Shown one piece after another: positions 56,323 to 64,000 of a stretch of 64,000 nt of DNA. Each line of letters starts with the position of its first letter. Within the stretch, counting starts at the first letter, position 1. The notes below the pieces were generated by a model. It saw only the letters and a list, made by a program, of their open reading frames with translations. It did no database searches and was not told the DNA's origin. Source of the stretch: Bacillus sp. CH30_1T (GTDB lineage Bacteria; Bacillota; Bacilli; Bacillales; Bacillaceae_B); assembly GCF_008364765.1 (NCBI RefSeq), contig NZ_VTUY01000002.1, positions 188,501 to 252,500 on the forward strand, written 5' to 3'. The position numbers were made by a program, and so were the translations under genes.

Positions 56323-56462
56323 CACCTGGTAAAAGCGAGTGTTTTTGTTCACCTGTTAAAATACCGAACTTATTAGACTGTTGAACTTTGGAAGATTTTT
56401 AACAGGTAAACTCCAATGAATATTTAACTGTTAAAAAAAGACGAAAATTCTCAACAGGCAAA
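56323..56462. repeat. Periodic repeat array, CCTGTTAAA/AACAGGTAAA type, with a 25-27 bp period
   Basis: Six units occur with their C(T/A)G cores at 56326?-56455, spaced 27, 25, 25, 25 and 27 bp: CACCTGGTAAAA, CACCTGTTAAAA, GACTGTTGAA, AACAGGTAAA, AACTGTTAAA, AACAGGCAAAA. The set lies between mbl and spoIIID (gap 56063-56495), which otherwise shows only a T-rich stretch. Confidence 0.75.
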
Positions 56463-56495
56463 ATCGCTTCGCTTCATTCTCCCAAAAAACAAAAA

Positions 56496-56539
56496 CACAC
56501 CAAGCATGACCCATCTTTATGGGGCTTGGCGTATTTTGG
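56496..56539 (-). terminator. Terminator of spoIIID
   Basis: On the minus strand GCCAAGC and GCTTGGT enclose CCCAT/ATGGG, followed by GTGTTTTTG. Confidence 0.8.
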
Positions 56540-56800
56540 TTAGCTGTGGAGCTCTTCTTTTTTGTATTTTTGCTTCGTCGCTTCTCCACCTCGTAGATGC
56601 CGGATAGATTTATGATAATCAAGTATTGTTTTGACTTCATTTGCGAGTTCTGGATTAATTTCTGGCAGTCGTTCTGTTAGATCTTTATGGACAGTACTTT
56701 TGGACACGCCAAACTCCTTCGCAATTACACGAACAGTTTTTTTCGTCTCCACGATATACTTACCAATCTTGATTGTTCTCTCTTTGATGTAATCGTGCAC
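56540..56800 (-). CDS. spoIIID: Mother-cell sporulation transcription factor SpoIIID
   Basis: This 86-residue helix-turn-helix protein reads MHDYIKERTIKIGKYIVETKKTVRVIAKEFGVSKSTVHKDLTERLPEINPELA (in parts), the SpoIIID consensus, then a basic tail (KSIRHLRGGEATKQKYKKEE). It acts in the mother cell at SigE-controlled genes and helps switch to SigK. It is monocistronic, with a terminator just after. Confidence 0.95.
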   Translation of the reverse strand: MHDYIKERTIKIGKYIVETKKTVRVIAKEFGVSKSTVHKDLTERLPEINPELANEVKTILDYHKSIRHLRGGEATKQKYKKEELHS

Positions 56801-57188
56801 ACCACTCGACCTCCCTAAATTGGATGTGAGAAGTGTGAAATGAGACTCGCTTTCGCATCAATGAAATAGTATAGACCCCTTGCGCATATTAACCCATGTG
56901 CAAGCGGCAGAAAGCCTTATTTAAACCACGGCAGCTTTCTGATGTTACAACATATAAACAAATATTCAGCTAATGATCAATGATATAACGACGATCCCTC
57001 ACCTCAAACACTCTCTATTTTGATAGGTTTGTATCATTTTATTAGCTTGTGCCCACATATATGCACAAAAAACACAATAAGGACAAGGTTTGAGGTGAAT
57101 TTTCTGAAAAATCACTCTTGGGGACGGACCTTCACATGGTTTTCGAAGGGAAATCGTCCACGTGAATGTACCCGATATGTGACAATCT
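56801..57188. other. spoIIID upstream gap with one dispersed repeat
   Basis: A single copy GGGACGGACCTT is at 57121-57132. The segment must hold the spoIIID promoter. An open frame on the minus strand (CPYCVFCAYMW) has no start of its own and is not credible. Confidence 0.5.
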
Positions 57189-57848
57189 TCACCCATTACC
57201 CCGGCTAACCCGAACCAGTTCCCCCCAGGTTTCCACTTTTCGATCTCTTAACAGCTCCAATAATTCCACATACAAATAAGCCGTCATAAGGGCATCATTT
57301 ACCGCCCGATGTCTCGGGTACACTCGAGTCCCGAACAACTGGGCATACCGCTCAAGATCTCTCATATCGTAAGAGGGCGAAAGATATCCAATTAGATTAA
57401 GCGTGTCCAGACTCGGTGCCATCTGTAGATGAAGTCCGGCTCTCTTCAGTTCACTCTTCAGCACGAGTTCATCAAAGCTAACATAATGTCCAACCAGACT
57501 ATTTACGGTATTTCCCTCTAAAAAAGCGAAGAAATCATGGATGGCATCCCTTGCTTCCGGCGCTTGTTCGACATCTTTTGACTGAATTCCCGTCAGCTGG
57601 ATTATTTCCTGAGAAATGAGTCGATGAGGATTGGAAAATGTCTGAAATGTGATATTTTCCTTTACTTCATACCCTTCTACTTTAACTGCTCCGATTTCCA
57701 GAAGCCGGTCCTCCGCTCCGACGCGGAATCCTGTCGTTTCCGTATCAAAGACAACAAACTTCAGGTCTTCGATTTTACAGTTTAAGGGGACTGAATCATA
57801 GTGCATCGGACATTCGATCTTTTTCTTTGAAAAAATGAAGATCTTCAC
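57189..57848 (-). CDS. DnaQ-like 3'-5' exonuclease
   Basis: The 219-residue exonuclease has the DEDDh motifs: FVVFDTETTGFRVG (Exo I), NSLVGHYVSFDELVL (Exo II) and HRAVNDALMTAYL (Exo III, HxAxxD). It digests single-stranded DNA or RNA from the 3' end; the substrate in this family is not fixed. It is 7 nt after the CBS/DUF294 gene and in the same direction, a pairing also seen with related symporters elsewhere. Confidence 0.87.
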   Translation of the reverse strand: MKIFIFSKKKIECPMHYDSVPLNCKIEDLKFVVFDTETTGFRVGAEDRLLEIGAVKVEGYEVKENITFQTFSNPHRLISQEIIQLTGIQSKDVEQAPEARDAIHDFFAFLEGNTVNSLVGHYVSFDELVLKSELKRAGLHLQMAPSLDTLNLIGYLSPSYDMRDLERYAQLFGTRVYPRHRAVNDALMTAYLYVELLELLRDRKVETWGELVRVSRGNG

Positions 57849-57855
57849 ATCCCTT

Positions 57856-59751
57856 CTATGTTAAAGAGTAATGAGACAGCATCATTTGTTGAAATTCACG
57901 AATCGTTTTCACACTCTTGTATAGATTTTCTTTTTTGCGGGTGGAGAGTGAGGAGAAGTGTACCGTATCTCCCTTACCTTTCCGCTTTAACTCTATATAG
58001 AGCTTCATGAATTCCTCGAATGCTTCGGATAATTCTTCTGCATAATCCGACGAAATTGAACGTTTTTCTTTCAAAAAGTCCAGCTTCTCTCTTGTCGATC
58101 CTGAGGTATTCCCATGAGCAGCGTTCAAGATCTGCAAAGCATGATGAAAAGGAAACAGAATGTCTTTCTTAATGGACACTGTTTTTCGATCCATACCTAA
58201 TATCGAACGGATGGAGGAGTGAAGAACAGGAACCTGCTTGGATTTTTCGACTTGAGCAAGCCGTACCAATAATATTCTCGCACTGCGGAGCTGCTCTTTA
58301 ATCGCGTCTTCAAATGTTGAATGAAGTGCTACATCCCCAAATAAAAAACGGTAAGATAAGAAGTTTTGTACCTTCAATAAGGTTTCCTCTGACGAATGGA
58401 CAGACCATTCTCTCAGTCTTTCCTGCCAGGAAACCATACTCCCTGTCCATGCTCTCTGATTCGCCATCATTCCTCCGTCACAAAGACTTAGTCCTGCCTT
58501 TTCCAATGCAACTACAACTCTTTCAGCTAAAAGATGGAAATATTCCACCGAATCACTACTATGTGTTTCATAAACCAGGAAATGATCTTGATCGGTCAGC
58601 ATAAACTGTTCTTTCCTTCCTGCTGAACCCATGACATAAAAGGCATACGAACAAGGGCATTCCCGTCCTTCCTGATACAATTCTTCCTGAACCTGCCTTA
58701 AGATTCGCTGATAAATACGATCGAATAGTCCCGACATGAAATCGAGTATTTGAAACACAGGAGCTTGTGCCTTCCAAAGGCTCGTAAGCACCGACTCTGC
58801 CATAGGTTTAACCTTTTCCAGGGGAAAATCCTTGTTCTCCAGCTTTCTTGCACTCGTCAGCGTTCCTATATGGTTTGCTTTCATTACATCGTGGAGGGAG
58901 ATAATGCCGACGATAGGTCCGTCCCTCTCCTTGCCTCCGACAACGGGCAGGTGTTTGATGGAGTGGTCGATCATGGTGGCGAGGGCTTCGTACAGATAGG
59001 CGTCACGGTTGATGACGGTTGGGTTGGGGGTCATGGCCATGTTTACCGGTTTGGAGAGAGGGACGGACCTTGCAAGGCATCTGGAGACGAGGTCTCTTTC
59101 TGTCAGGATTCCTGCGATGCGATTGTTTTCCAAAATGATGACAGAGCTGACCCGGTTTTCTCCCATGGCTCTAGCTGCATCCTCCAGGGAATCATCACTC
59201 CTGACAGTTACAACTGAATTCGTCATTACATCACTCACACGCTTCAGAATCGTCGTGCGCTCTTCAAGCCCGTGTGTCACTCCCACTTGCTGCGACAAGG
59301 AATAATAAACATCCTGAAGTCGTTTCGATGTTTCCTCCAATAAAAAATTCTTCAAATAAGGTTCATTCCAATAGTTTTGCAAACTAGTATATGGAACAAG
59401 GCATAGCAGGCAGTCCTCCTTCGCCTTGACCTCAACGGAGGAATACACACTATCCATAACTGATGTATGCAGAACAGAGTATAGACTCGACAAGCCGATG
59501 ATCCCGTCCTTAGAAATCATTTCAAGAATCTCATCTTTTTCTTTTGAGACAACCACTTCTACCTCTCCATTAATCACAAGATAGAGTCCTGATCGGTGTT
59601 CAAAGCTTTTCAGAATAGTAGAATGCTTCCCCACCTCAAGCCGCATACACTCACTAAAAAGGGAAAGAGCCGTACTCCGCTCCATCCCTTTAAAGAAGGG
59701 ATGAAGGAGTACAGCTTCTTGAAATGATCCGTCAGGCTTTGAAGTCGACAT
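57856..59751 (-). CDS. cNMP-binding, CBS and DUF294 nucleotidyltransferase protein
   Basis: The 631-residue soluble protein has an N-terminal cyclic-nucleotide-type domain (about 20-145), two CBS domains (about 165-300: VVTVRSDDSLEDAARAMGENRVSSVII, ITLTERDLVSRC) and a DUF294 nucleotidyltransferase domain (about 325-470) with GSAGRKEQFMLTDQDHFLVYE, plus a DUF294_C tail. It may sense nucleotides and modify or control the symporter, whose gene it overlaps by 20 nt. Two dispersed repeats (58915-58927, 59058-59070) fall in the CBS coding part in opposite orientations. Confidence 0.87.
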   Translation of the reverse strand: MSTSKPDGSFQEAVLLHPFFKGMERSTALSLFSECMRLEVGKHSTILKSFEHRSGLYLVINGEVEVVVSKEKDEILEMISKDGIIGLSSLYSVLHTSVMDSVYSSVEVKAKEDCLLCLVPYTSLQNYWNEPYLKNFLLEETSKRLQDVYYSLSQQVGVTHGLEERTTILKRVSDVMTNSVVTVRSDDSLEDAARAMGENRVSSVIILENNRIAGILTERDLVSRCLARSVPLSKPVNMAMTPNPTVINRDAYLYEALATMIDHSIKHLPVVGGKERDGPIVGIISLHDVMKANHIGTLTSARKLENKDFPLEKVKPMAESVLTSLWKAQAPVFQILDFMSGLFDRIYQRILRQVQEELYQEGRECPCSYAFYVMGSAGRKEQFMLTDQDHFLVYETHSSDSVEYFHLLAERVVVALEKAGLSLCDGGMMANQRAWTGSMVSWQERLREWSVHSSEETLLKVQNFLSYRFLFGDVALHSTFEDAIKEQLRSARILLVRLAQVEKSKQVPVLHSSIRSILGMDRKTVSIKKDILFPFHHALQILNAAHGNTSGSTREKLDFLKEKRSISSDYAEELSEAFEEFMKLYIELKRKGKGDTVHFSSLSTRKKENLYKSVKTIREFQQMMLSHYSLT

Positions 59752-61399
59752 CGTCGTTCACCCAAACTTCTCCGTCTTTGAAGGTCATTTGTTCCGGGTA
59801 ACGGAGATCCATTACCTCTTCTTGAATCTTTTGAGAAGGTGCTTTCGTCAAAAGTGACACGACGATATTGGCAATAGTGGCTGCCGCTGCCCCAAATACA
59901 CCAGCTCCCGTATCAATGATACCAAAAAGGGTAATACCCGATCTTGCCAAGAAGATATACGTAAGGGTCACTCCCAACCCTACAAGCATCCCTGCAATAA
60001 CCCCTTGGGCATTGGAGCGTTTCCACCATACTCCGAGTAAGAGTGCCGGGAAGAACGTTCCGGACGCCAGTGCGAAGGCCCAGGCAACGATTTGAGTGAT
60101 AACGCCTGGAGGATTTAGTGCCACGATCCCGGCGAGCACCGTCGCGATGACTATCGACCAACGGGCAACTGCCAGACGATTTTTCTCTGTTGCGTTCGGT
60201 TTGAATACACGGTAGTAAATATCATGAGCAAAGGAAGACGATATTGCGATCATAAGTCCGCCTGCTGTCGATAACGCAGCTGCCATGGCACCGGCCGCAA
60301 CGAGACCGATAACGAACACGCCTAAATTCGCAATTTCCGGTGTTGCCATAACCACGATATCATTGGAGATGATAATTTCCTTCCACTGGAGGATTCCATC
60401 TCCATTTGTGTCTGCAACTTGCAATTTCCCTGTATCCACCCAGGATTTCGTCCAGGAAGGCAAGTCACTGATTGGGCTTCCTGCTACTTTTGTCATTAAT
60501 ATAAAACGGGAAAATGCTGCATATGCAGGTGCAGATAAATAAAGAAGTCCGATGAAAAGAAGTGCCCAAGCTCCTGACCAGCGAGCCGCTTTCATCGTAG
60601 AAACCGTATAGAATCGAACGATTACGTGTGGAAGTCCCGCGGTCCCTGCCATCAACGTAAACATAAGAGCCATGAACTGCCACTTCGTACCGTTTGTAAA
60701 AGGAGCAAAGTACTCCGAGACGCCAAGCTCACGATCGAGCTCCCCGATTTTCCCTACCAGTTCTCCATAGGAAAGCCAAGGTGCGGGGTTTCCTGTGATT
60801 TGCAGGGACATAAAAATAACAGGAATTAAATAAGCAATAATAAGAACAACATACTGAGCAACCTGCGTCCACGTGATCCCCTTCATCCCCCCAAAGGCTG
60901 CGTAGAATGCGATGAGGACAACCCCGATCATCGTACCGACTTTGGCATCGATTTCGAATAAACGCCCGATTACGACTCCTGAACCCGATAGCTGACCGAT
61001 AGAATACGTGAAACTGATAATGATCGTACAGATGGCGGCAATAACGCGGGCCGTGTGGCTGTTATACCGGTCCCCGATGAATTCCGGTACCGTATAGCGT
61101 CCATATTTCCTGAGCTGGGGAGCAAGTAAGAAGGTTAACAGCAAATATCCTCCCGTCCACCCCATTATGTAGGCAAGTCCATCATACCCGAGGATCATGA
61201 CGGTACCAGCCAGTCCAATAAATGAAGCCGCGCTCATCCAGTCGGCCCCGATAGCCATCCCATTAAAGATCGGCGGCACGCCCCGTCCTGCTACATAGAA
61301 GTCCGATGTCGCTTTCGCTTTGTTATAAACAGCAATTCCGATATATAACGCAAACGTCAACAGAATAATCGACGTTGATACTAAAAACTGAGTATCCAT
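59732..61399 (-). CDS. Sodium:solute symporter (VC_2705-type, acetate/cation family)
   Basis: The 555-residue symporter has about 13-14 helices and the SSF signature (ADWMSAASFIGLAG, YVVLIIAYLIPVIFM, RWSIVIATVLAGIVAL). A segment at about 330-341 reads DTNGDGILQWKE, which fits an EF-hand loop, in an extracytoplasmic loop. The family includes ActP-type acetate symporters, but the substrate cannot be fixed here. It is followed by the CBS/DUF294 and exonuclease genes, and preceded by the DUF4212 small subunit. Confidence 0.88.
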   Translation of the reverse strand: MDTQFLVSTSIILLTFALYIGIAVYNKAKATSDFYVAGRGVPPIFNGMAIGADWMSAASFIGLAGTVMILGYDGLAYIMGWTGGYLLLTFLLAPQLRKYGRYTVPEFIGDRYNSHTARVIAAICTIIISFTYSIGQLSGSGVVIGRLFEIDAKVGTMIGVVLIAFYAAFGGMKGITWTQVAQYVVLIIAYLIPVIFMSLQITGNPAPWLSYGELVGKIGELDRELGVSEYFAPFTNGTKWQFMALMFTLMAGTAGLPHVIVRFYTVSTMKAARWSGAWALLFIGLLYLSAPAYAAFSRFILMTKVAGSPISDLPSWTKSWVDTGKLQVADTNGDGILQWKEIIISNDIVVMATPEIANLGVFVIGLVAAGAMAAALSTAGGLMIAISSSFAHDIYYRVFKPNATEKNRLAVARWSIVIATVLAGIVALNPPGVITQIVAWAFALASGTFFPALLLGVWWKRSNAQGVIAGMLVGLGVTLTYIFLARSGITLFGIIDTGAGVFGAAAATIANIVVSLLTKAPSQKIQEEVMDLRYPEQMTFKDGEVWVNDDVDFKA

Positions 61400-61442
61400 T
61401 TATCGTTCCCCCCTGCTCTCTCCTATATTCGGTTGAAGCCGT

Positions 61443-61745
61443 TTAATGATCGAGTGTTTTCCCGTAACTGATCTGTTCATTTTTACTTTCATCGATTCCA
61501 TACTTTTTATCGATTCCATCGCTCACCTTCGCATTTACGTAAAGTAAGATGATGAAAATGACAATCGACCCCTGGGCACCCATAAAGTAGTGAAACGGAA
61601 AGCCATTGAGGGTAATCGTTGACAGGCTTTCAGCAAACAGTACGACCCCAAAGGAAGAGACGAGCCAAATCACTAAATACATTGCCATGTAACGGTTTTT
61701 CTCTTTAAAATACTGATCCGCTTTTGCTCTATCAATCTTCTTCAT
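61443..61745 (-). CDS. DUF4212 small subunit of the sodium:solute symporter
   Basis: The 100-residue protein has two membrane helices (YLVIWLVSSFGVVLFA and GSIVIFIILLYVNA) with the typical FHYFMGAQGSI segment. DUF4212 genes precede VC_2705-type symporters and are thought to be their small subunit. 43 nt separate it from the symporter gene. A 73-residue membrane protein gene lies upstream. Confidence 0.85.
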   Translation of the reverse strand: MKKIDRAKADQYFKEKNRYMAMYLVIWLVSSFGVVLFAESLSTITLNGFPFHYFMGAQGSIVIFIILLYVNAKVSDGIDKKYGIDESKNEQISYGKTLDH

Positions 61746-61769
61746 TTATGTAACCCCTTTTCAAGCTCA

Positions 61770-61991
61770 TTATTTTAAACTGAAAATAAATTTCACGGTC
61801 TCAAAAAACGGAATCGGGACCATGGCGATTTGAAAAATAAAGTAAATGAATAAAGACAAGAATGGAATGGTTAAGAAGAAAGCCCGTTTCTTTCTCAGTG
61901 CAAGAAAAATGCTTCCCCCTGTTATGAGTAAAATCGCGATGAAGTAAAGCAACGTTTCACCTCCTGATTTTGTAAGCGTCTCCTTAATCAC
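61770..61991 (-). CDS. Small two-helix membrane protein
   Basis: The 73-residue product (LLYFIAILLITGGSIFLALRKKRAFFLTIPFLSLFIYFIFQIAMVP, in two hydrophobic parts) is an integral membrane protein of unknown role. It has AGGAGGTCGTG upstream and leads the symporter operon. I do not recognise a named family. Confidence 0.65.
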   Translation of the reverse strand: MIKETLTKSGGETLLYFIAILLITGGSIFLALRKKRAFFLTIPFLSLFIYFIFQIAMVPIPFFETVKFIFSLK

Positions 61992-62180
61992 ACGACCTCC
62001 TGTTAATAAAGATTAAATTTTCTGAAATTTTATCCATGCCCTCATTATCTTTTTTGAAAAAAGCCTGGTCAATAAAGAAAAAACGACAAATCTGCATTTG
62101 ATCTTTCTCTTTATAAATAAATCATTTTATTAAAATAAGGAAATTGAAATATGTGATTGTACTAATAGAATGAAACGGTA

Positions 62181-62196
62181 TGGAAATGCTTTTCCA
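62181..62196. promoter_or_regulatory. Possible CcpA (cre-like) palindrome before the symporter operon
   Basis: TGGAAATGCTTTTCCA is a near-perfect 16-bp palindrome resembling a cre site, 190 bp before the first gene. It fits catabolite control of an acetate-type symporter; spacing is long and it is untested. Confidence 0.35.
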
Positions 62197-62261
62197 GTAA
62201 AATAATTCCTTTGTCGAATTTCCGAGGAAATTTTTTGTAAAGATGGAATAGATCTGAAAAC

Positions 62262-62305
62262 AAAAAAACTGACCGGAAATCACCAGTCAGTCTTTCTTCA
62301 TCTAT
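62262..62305 (-). terminator. Terminator of spoIIQ
   Basis: GACTGAC/GTCAGT stem with an 11-12 base loop and TTTTTTT on the minus-strand side. Confidence 0.85.
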
Positions 62306-62309
62306 ATGA

Positions 62310-63239
62310 TTATTCTTCGTCTTTTACGTCAGAGCCACTATCGGCTGCGTCGTCTTTTTGATCAGTACTTTCTTGTTTCGGCTTTTGCTCAGCTTCCGGT
62401 TTTTCTTCAGCTGCATCGTCAGCACCGTTTTCTTCAGTTGCTTTATCTTCTGTTGCTTTGTCTTCAGTGGCTTTATCTTCGCTAGCTTGATCTTCAGCTG
62501 CGTTTTCCTGAGCAGCTTCAGCATCCGGCTGTTCACCTGAAACCTTCTTGTCTTCTAATTGCGCTTCTTGAAGTGTTGCAAGGGACTTATTGAAGTACTC
62601 CAGTGGATTCACTGCTACATTTGCTTTACGAATTTCAAAATGTACGTGAACGCCAGCTTCTTCATTGAATAAGCTCTTACCTGCTTTAGCGATAGCTTGT
62701 CCTTGATCTACTACATCTCCAACCGCGACTTCAAAGTCTTTCACTGATTGATAACGAGTAACGATTCCTTTGCTGTGCTCGATTTCAATCGTGTTTCCGA
62801 GTAGGGAATCTTCTTGAACCTTTGTGACTGTACCGCTCATGGCAGCCAGTACATCGAATTCTTGTCCATCTTTAGAAATGTCGACTCCTTGGTTCGGATA
62901 ATACATGTTACCATAAACGACTAGGGCAGCTTCCTGTTCTTCTGCTGAAGCTTCAGTATCGTAGAACTGTTTTTCAATAACTGTGTCCTCAGGGCTCGCA
63001 ACAGGCATTACAAAGTTTTCCAATGAACGATTGACTTCTTCTGCAGGCTGGTTGAACTCATTATCAGTAGGAACTCCATCATAGCTGTAATCCTTGGCTT
63101 TCTCGTTTACATCATTTCCTGCCTGGTACCACAGAATCCCCGTGATAATGATTGCTGCACTTGCTAAATAGATTGCTGGGTATGCCCAACGTCTTTTCAA
63201 AAAGTTTTGAGAAGGTTGTTTCTTTTCTTCCTCTCTCAT
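62310..63239 (-). CDS. spoIIQ: Forespore engulfment protein SpoIIQ
   Basis: The protein starts at ATG 63239 (MREEEKKQPS, as in B. subtilis SpoIIQ), with GAGGTGAT upstream, and has 309 residues. One helix (about 20-40) is followed by a degenerate LytM domain (about 95-215) and a long acidic repeat tail (EDKATEDKATEDKATEE). SpoIIQ binds SpoIIIAH across the two forespore membranes. The first zinc histidine is replaced (PNQGVD instead of HxGxD), while HVHFEIRK is retained. It is made in the forespore under SigF. Confidence 0.92.
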   Translation of the reverse strand: MREEEKKQPSQNFLKRRWAYPAIYLASAAIIITGILWYQAGNDVNEKAKDYSYDGVPTDNEFNQPAEEVNRSLENFVMPVASPEDTVIEKQFYDTEASAEEQEAALVVYGNMYYPNQGVDISKDGQEFDVLAAMSGTVTKVQEDSLLGNTIEIEHSKGIVTRYQSVKDFEVAVGDVVDQGQAIAKAGKSLFNEEAGVHVHFEIRKANVAVNPLEYFNKSLATLQEAQLEDKKVSGEQPDAEAAQENAAEDQASEDKATEDKATEDKATEENGADDAAEEKPEAEQKPKQESTDQKDDAADSGSDVKDEE

Positions 63240-63381
63240 TTTCATCACCTCAGCAATCATTCTGAACAGAATTCAGAAAATATATACACATTTGCAAAAA
63301 AATTTTTAATTCTTATCTTTCGACAAAGGGATGGAAAATATGTATGATTTTAAAAATAAGATGAAATTTTTCTTTTTATAA

Positions 63382-63560
63382 AGCGCTTTTCGTATTTTCA
63401 CAGAGAAAGTAGTAGTTGATTTCCGCTACAGGCGCTCGCTTTCCGCGGGGCGGGCGGTGAGACTCCTCGGATTTGCCTGCGAGGTCTCACCTGTCCCGCT
63501 ATTCCCGCAGGAGTCGAGCGCCTGCAGCGAGAATCAACTTTCTGAGATTAATGTTTTTGA
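63382..63560. repeat. Second copy of the MITE-like element (diverged)
   Basis: It shares TTGATTTCCGCTACAGG and CGCTCGCTTTCCGCGGGG with the element at 3052-3210, plus GGTGAGACTCCTCGG and GTCTCACC blocks. It contains a large inverted repeat ending GAGCGCCTG. A 5' AAGCGCTTTTCG resembles the terminal repeat. It lies between spoIIQ and the VanZ-like gene. Confidence 0.7.
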
Positions 63561-63711
63561 CAAAGCCTACTTTTTAAAAAGAACCATCTACTAGAAAAGA
63601 AACTTTTTATAAAGATTTGAGCATCGCGCAGGCCCTGCAATTCTTGATTTATGTTAACGAAATCACTGTCCTGCATGATACAATATAAAAAACAGAAAGG
63701 ACGAGCTGCAT

Positions 63712-64000
63712 ATGAAGAAGTTGCTTAGGTATGTGCTGACAGCTGCGCCTTTTCTCTATATGATACTTATCTGGATGATGTCGAGTAATCCGGATGATGC
63801 CGTCATTCGTTTTCCTGATAATCAGTTGGATCGTTTTATTAAAGAATCTCTTCATTTAATCGAATTCGGTATTTTATATGGATTATTTGTTCTCGCTCTG
63901 TTGGCACATGGAAAGCTTCGATTCACTTTGAATTTTACTGTTGCGTTAATTGCGATCTTTTATGGATTCGTGGATGAAATTCATCAATCCTTTGTTCCGT
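63712..64000 (+). CDS. VanZ-like membrane protein (3' end beyond the window)
   Basis: The start is at ATG 63712 with AAAGGA about 10 nt upstream; 96 residues are seen. A first helix (VLTAAPFLYMILIWMMSS) and second (LIEFGILYGLFVLALLA) surround RFIKESLHL, and the end has the VanZ signature DEIHQSFVP. VanZ-family proteins are small membrane proteins of unclear role, some linked to glycopeptide tolerance. Only part of the gene is present. Confidence 0.85.
   Translation, partial: MKKLLRYVLTAAPFLYMILIWMMSSNPDDAVIRFPDNQLDRFIKESLHLIEFGILYGLFVLALLAHGKLRFTLNFTVALIAIFYGFVDEIHQSFVP

Noticed and set aside
56999-57196. Minus-strand frame with CPYCVFC
   Set aside because: It starts inside the exonuclease gene, has no ribosome-binding site and contains a dispersed repeat copy. 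The cysteine pair is probably chance.

Overview
The window reads as a chromosomal segment of a low-to-moderate GC, spore-forming, motile member of the Bacillaceae. The evidence is the set of Bacillus-type genes: degS, tagO/tagA/tagD/tagG/tagH, the hut operon with hutP, mbl, flhO/flhP, spoIIID, spoIIQ, sinR/sinI and the ywpF/ssbB/ywpE neighbourhood. The order partly matches B. subtilis. Frequent phosphotransferase paralogues and the repeat families below suggest a relative outside the B. subtilis group. I cannot name the species from sequence alone.

Layout. 0-26 kb is a cell-envelope region. It holds degS (partial), yvyE, an LCP teichoic-acid ligase, tagO, a GT4, tagA, an O-antigen-ligase-type polymerase, a MurJ-type flippase, another GT4, gpsA, an LtaS-like sulfatase-fold enzyme, a seven-repeat PA14/glucosaminidase autolysin, three CDP-glycerol glycerophosphotransferases, tagD, the TagGH exporter and a LysM-NlpC/P60 hydrolase. 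Together they supply G3P (GpsA), activate it (TagD), prime undecaprenyl phosphate (TagO, TagA), polymerise, export (TagGH) and attach the polymer (LCP). 27-29 kb carries a PlcR-type (RRNPP) regulator divergent from a 43-residue secreted peptide that looks like its pheromone. 29-35.5 kb is hutPHUIG with a HutP-controlled leader. 35.5-38.7 kb is accessory: a REP-associated tyrosine transposase (RAYT), REPIN-like repeats, small orphan genes and a broken XRE gene. 38.4-40.7 kb has a c-di-GMP-I riboswitch, a tiny membrane protein, a Yip1-like protein and a HlyD-type adaptor. 40.8-47.4 kb holds an alkaline phosphatase, then a SWIM protein with a SNF2 helicase. 48-56 kb is the ssbB-ywpF-sinR/sinI-slrR-like-sortase-fabZ-flhP-flhO-mbl block, and 56-63 kb holds spoIIID, a DnaQ-like exonuclease, a CBS/DUF294 protein, a sodium:solute symporter and spoIIQ. 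A VanZ-like gene runs off the end.

The most striking signal is a dispersed 14-mer, GAGGGACGGACCTC, present in about 26 exact or near-exact copies. Intergenically it often forms head-to-head inverted pairs 84-98 bp long (REPIN architecture), one of them beside a RAYT gene. Single copies also sit inside at least seven protein-coding genes in several reading frames. Separate intergenic loci carry short motifs repeated with a 20-21 bp or 25-27 bp period, which I cannot match to a known element class.
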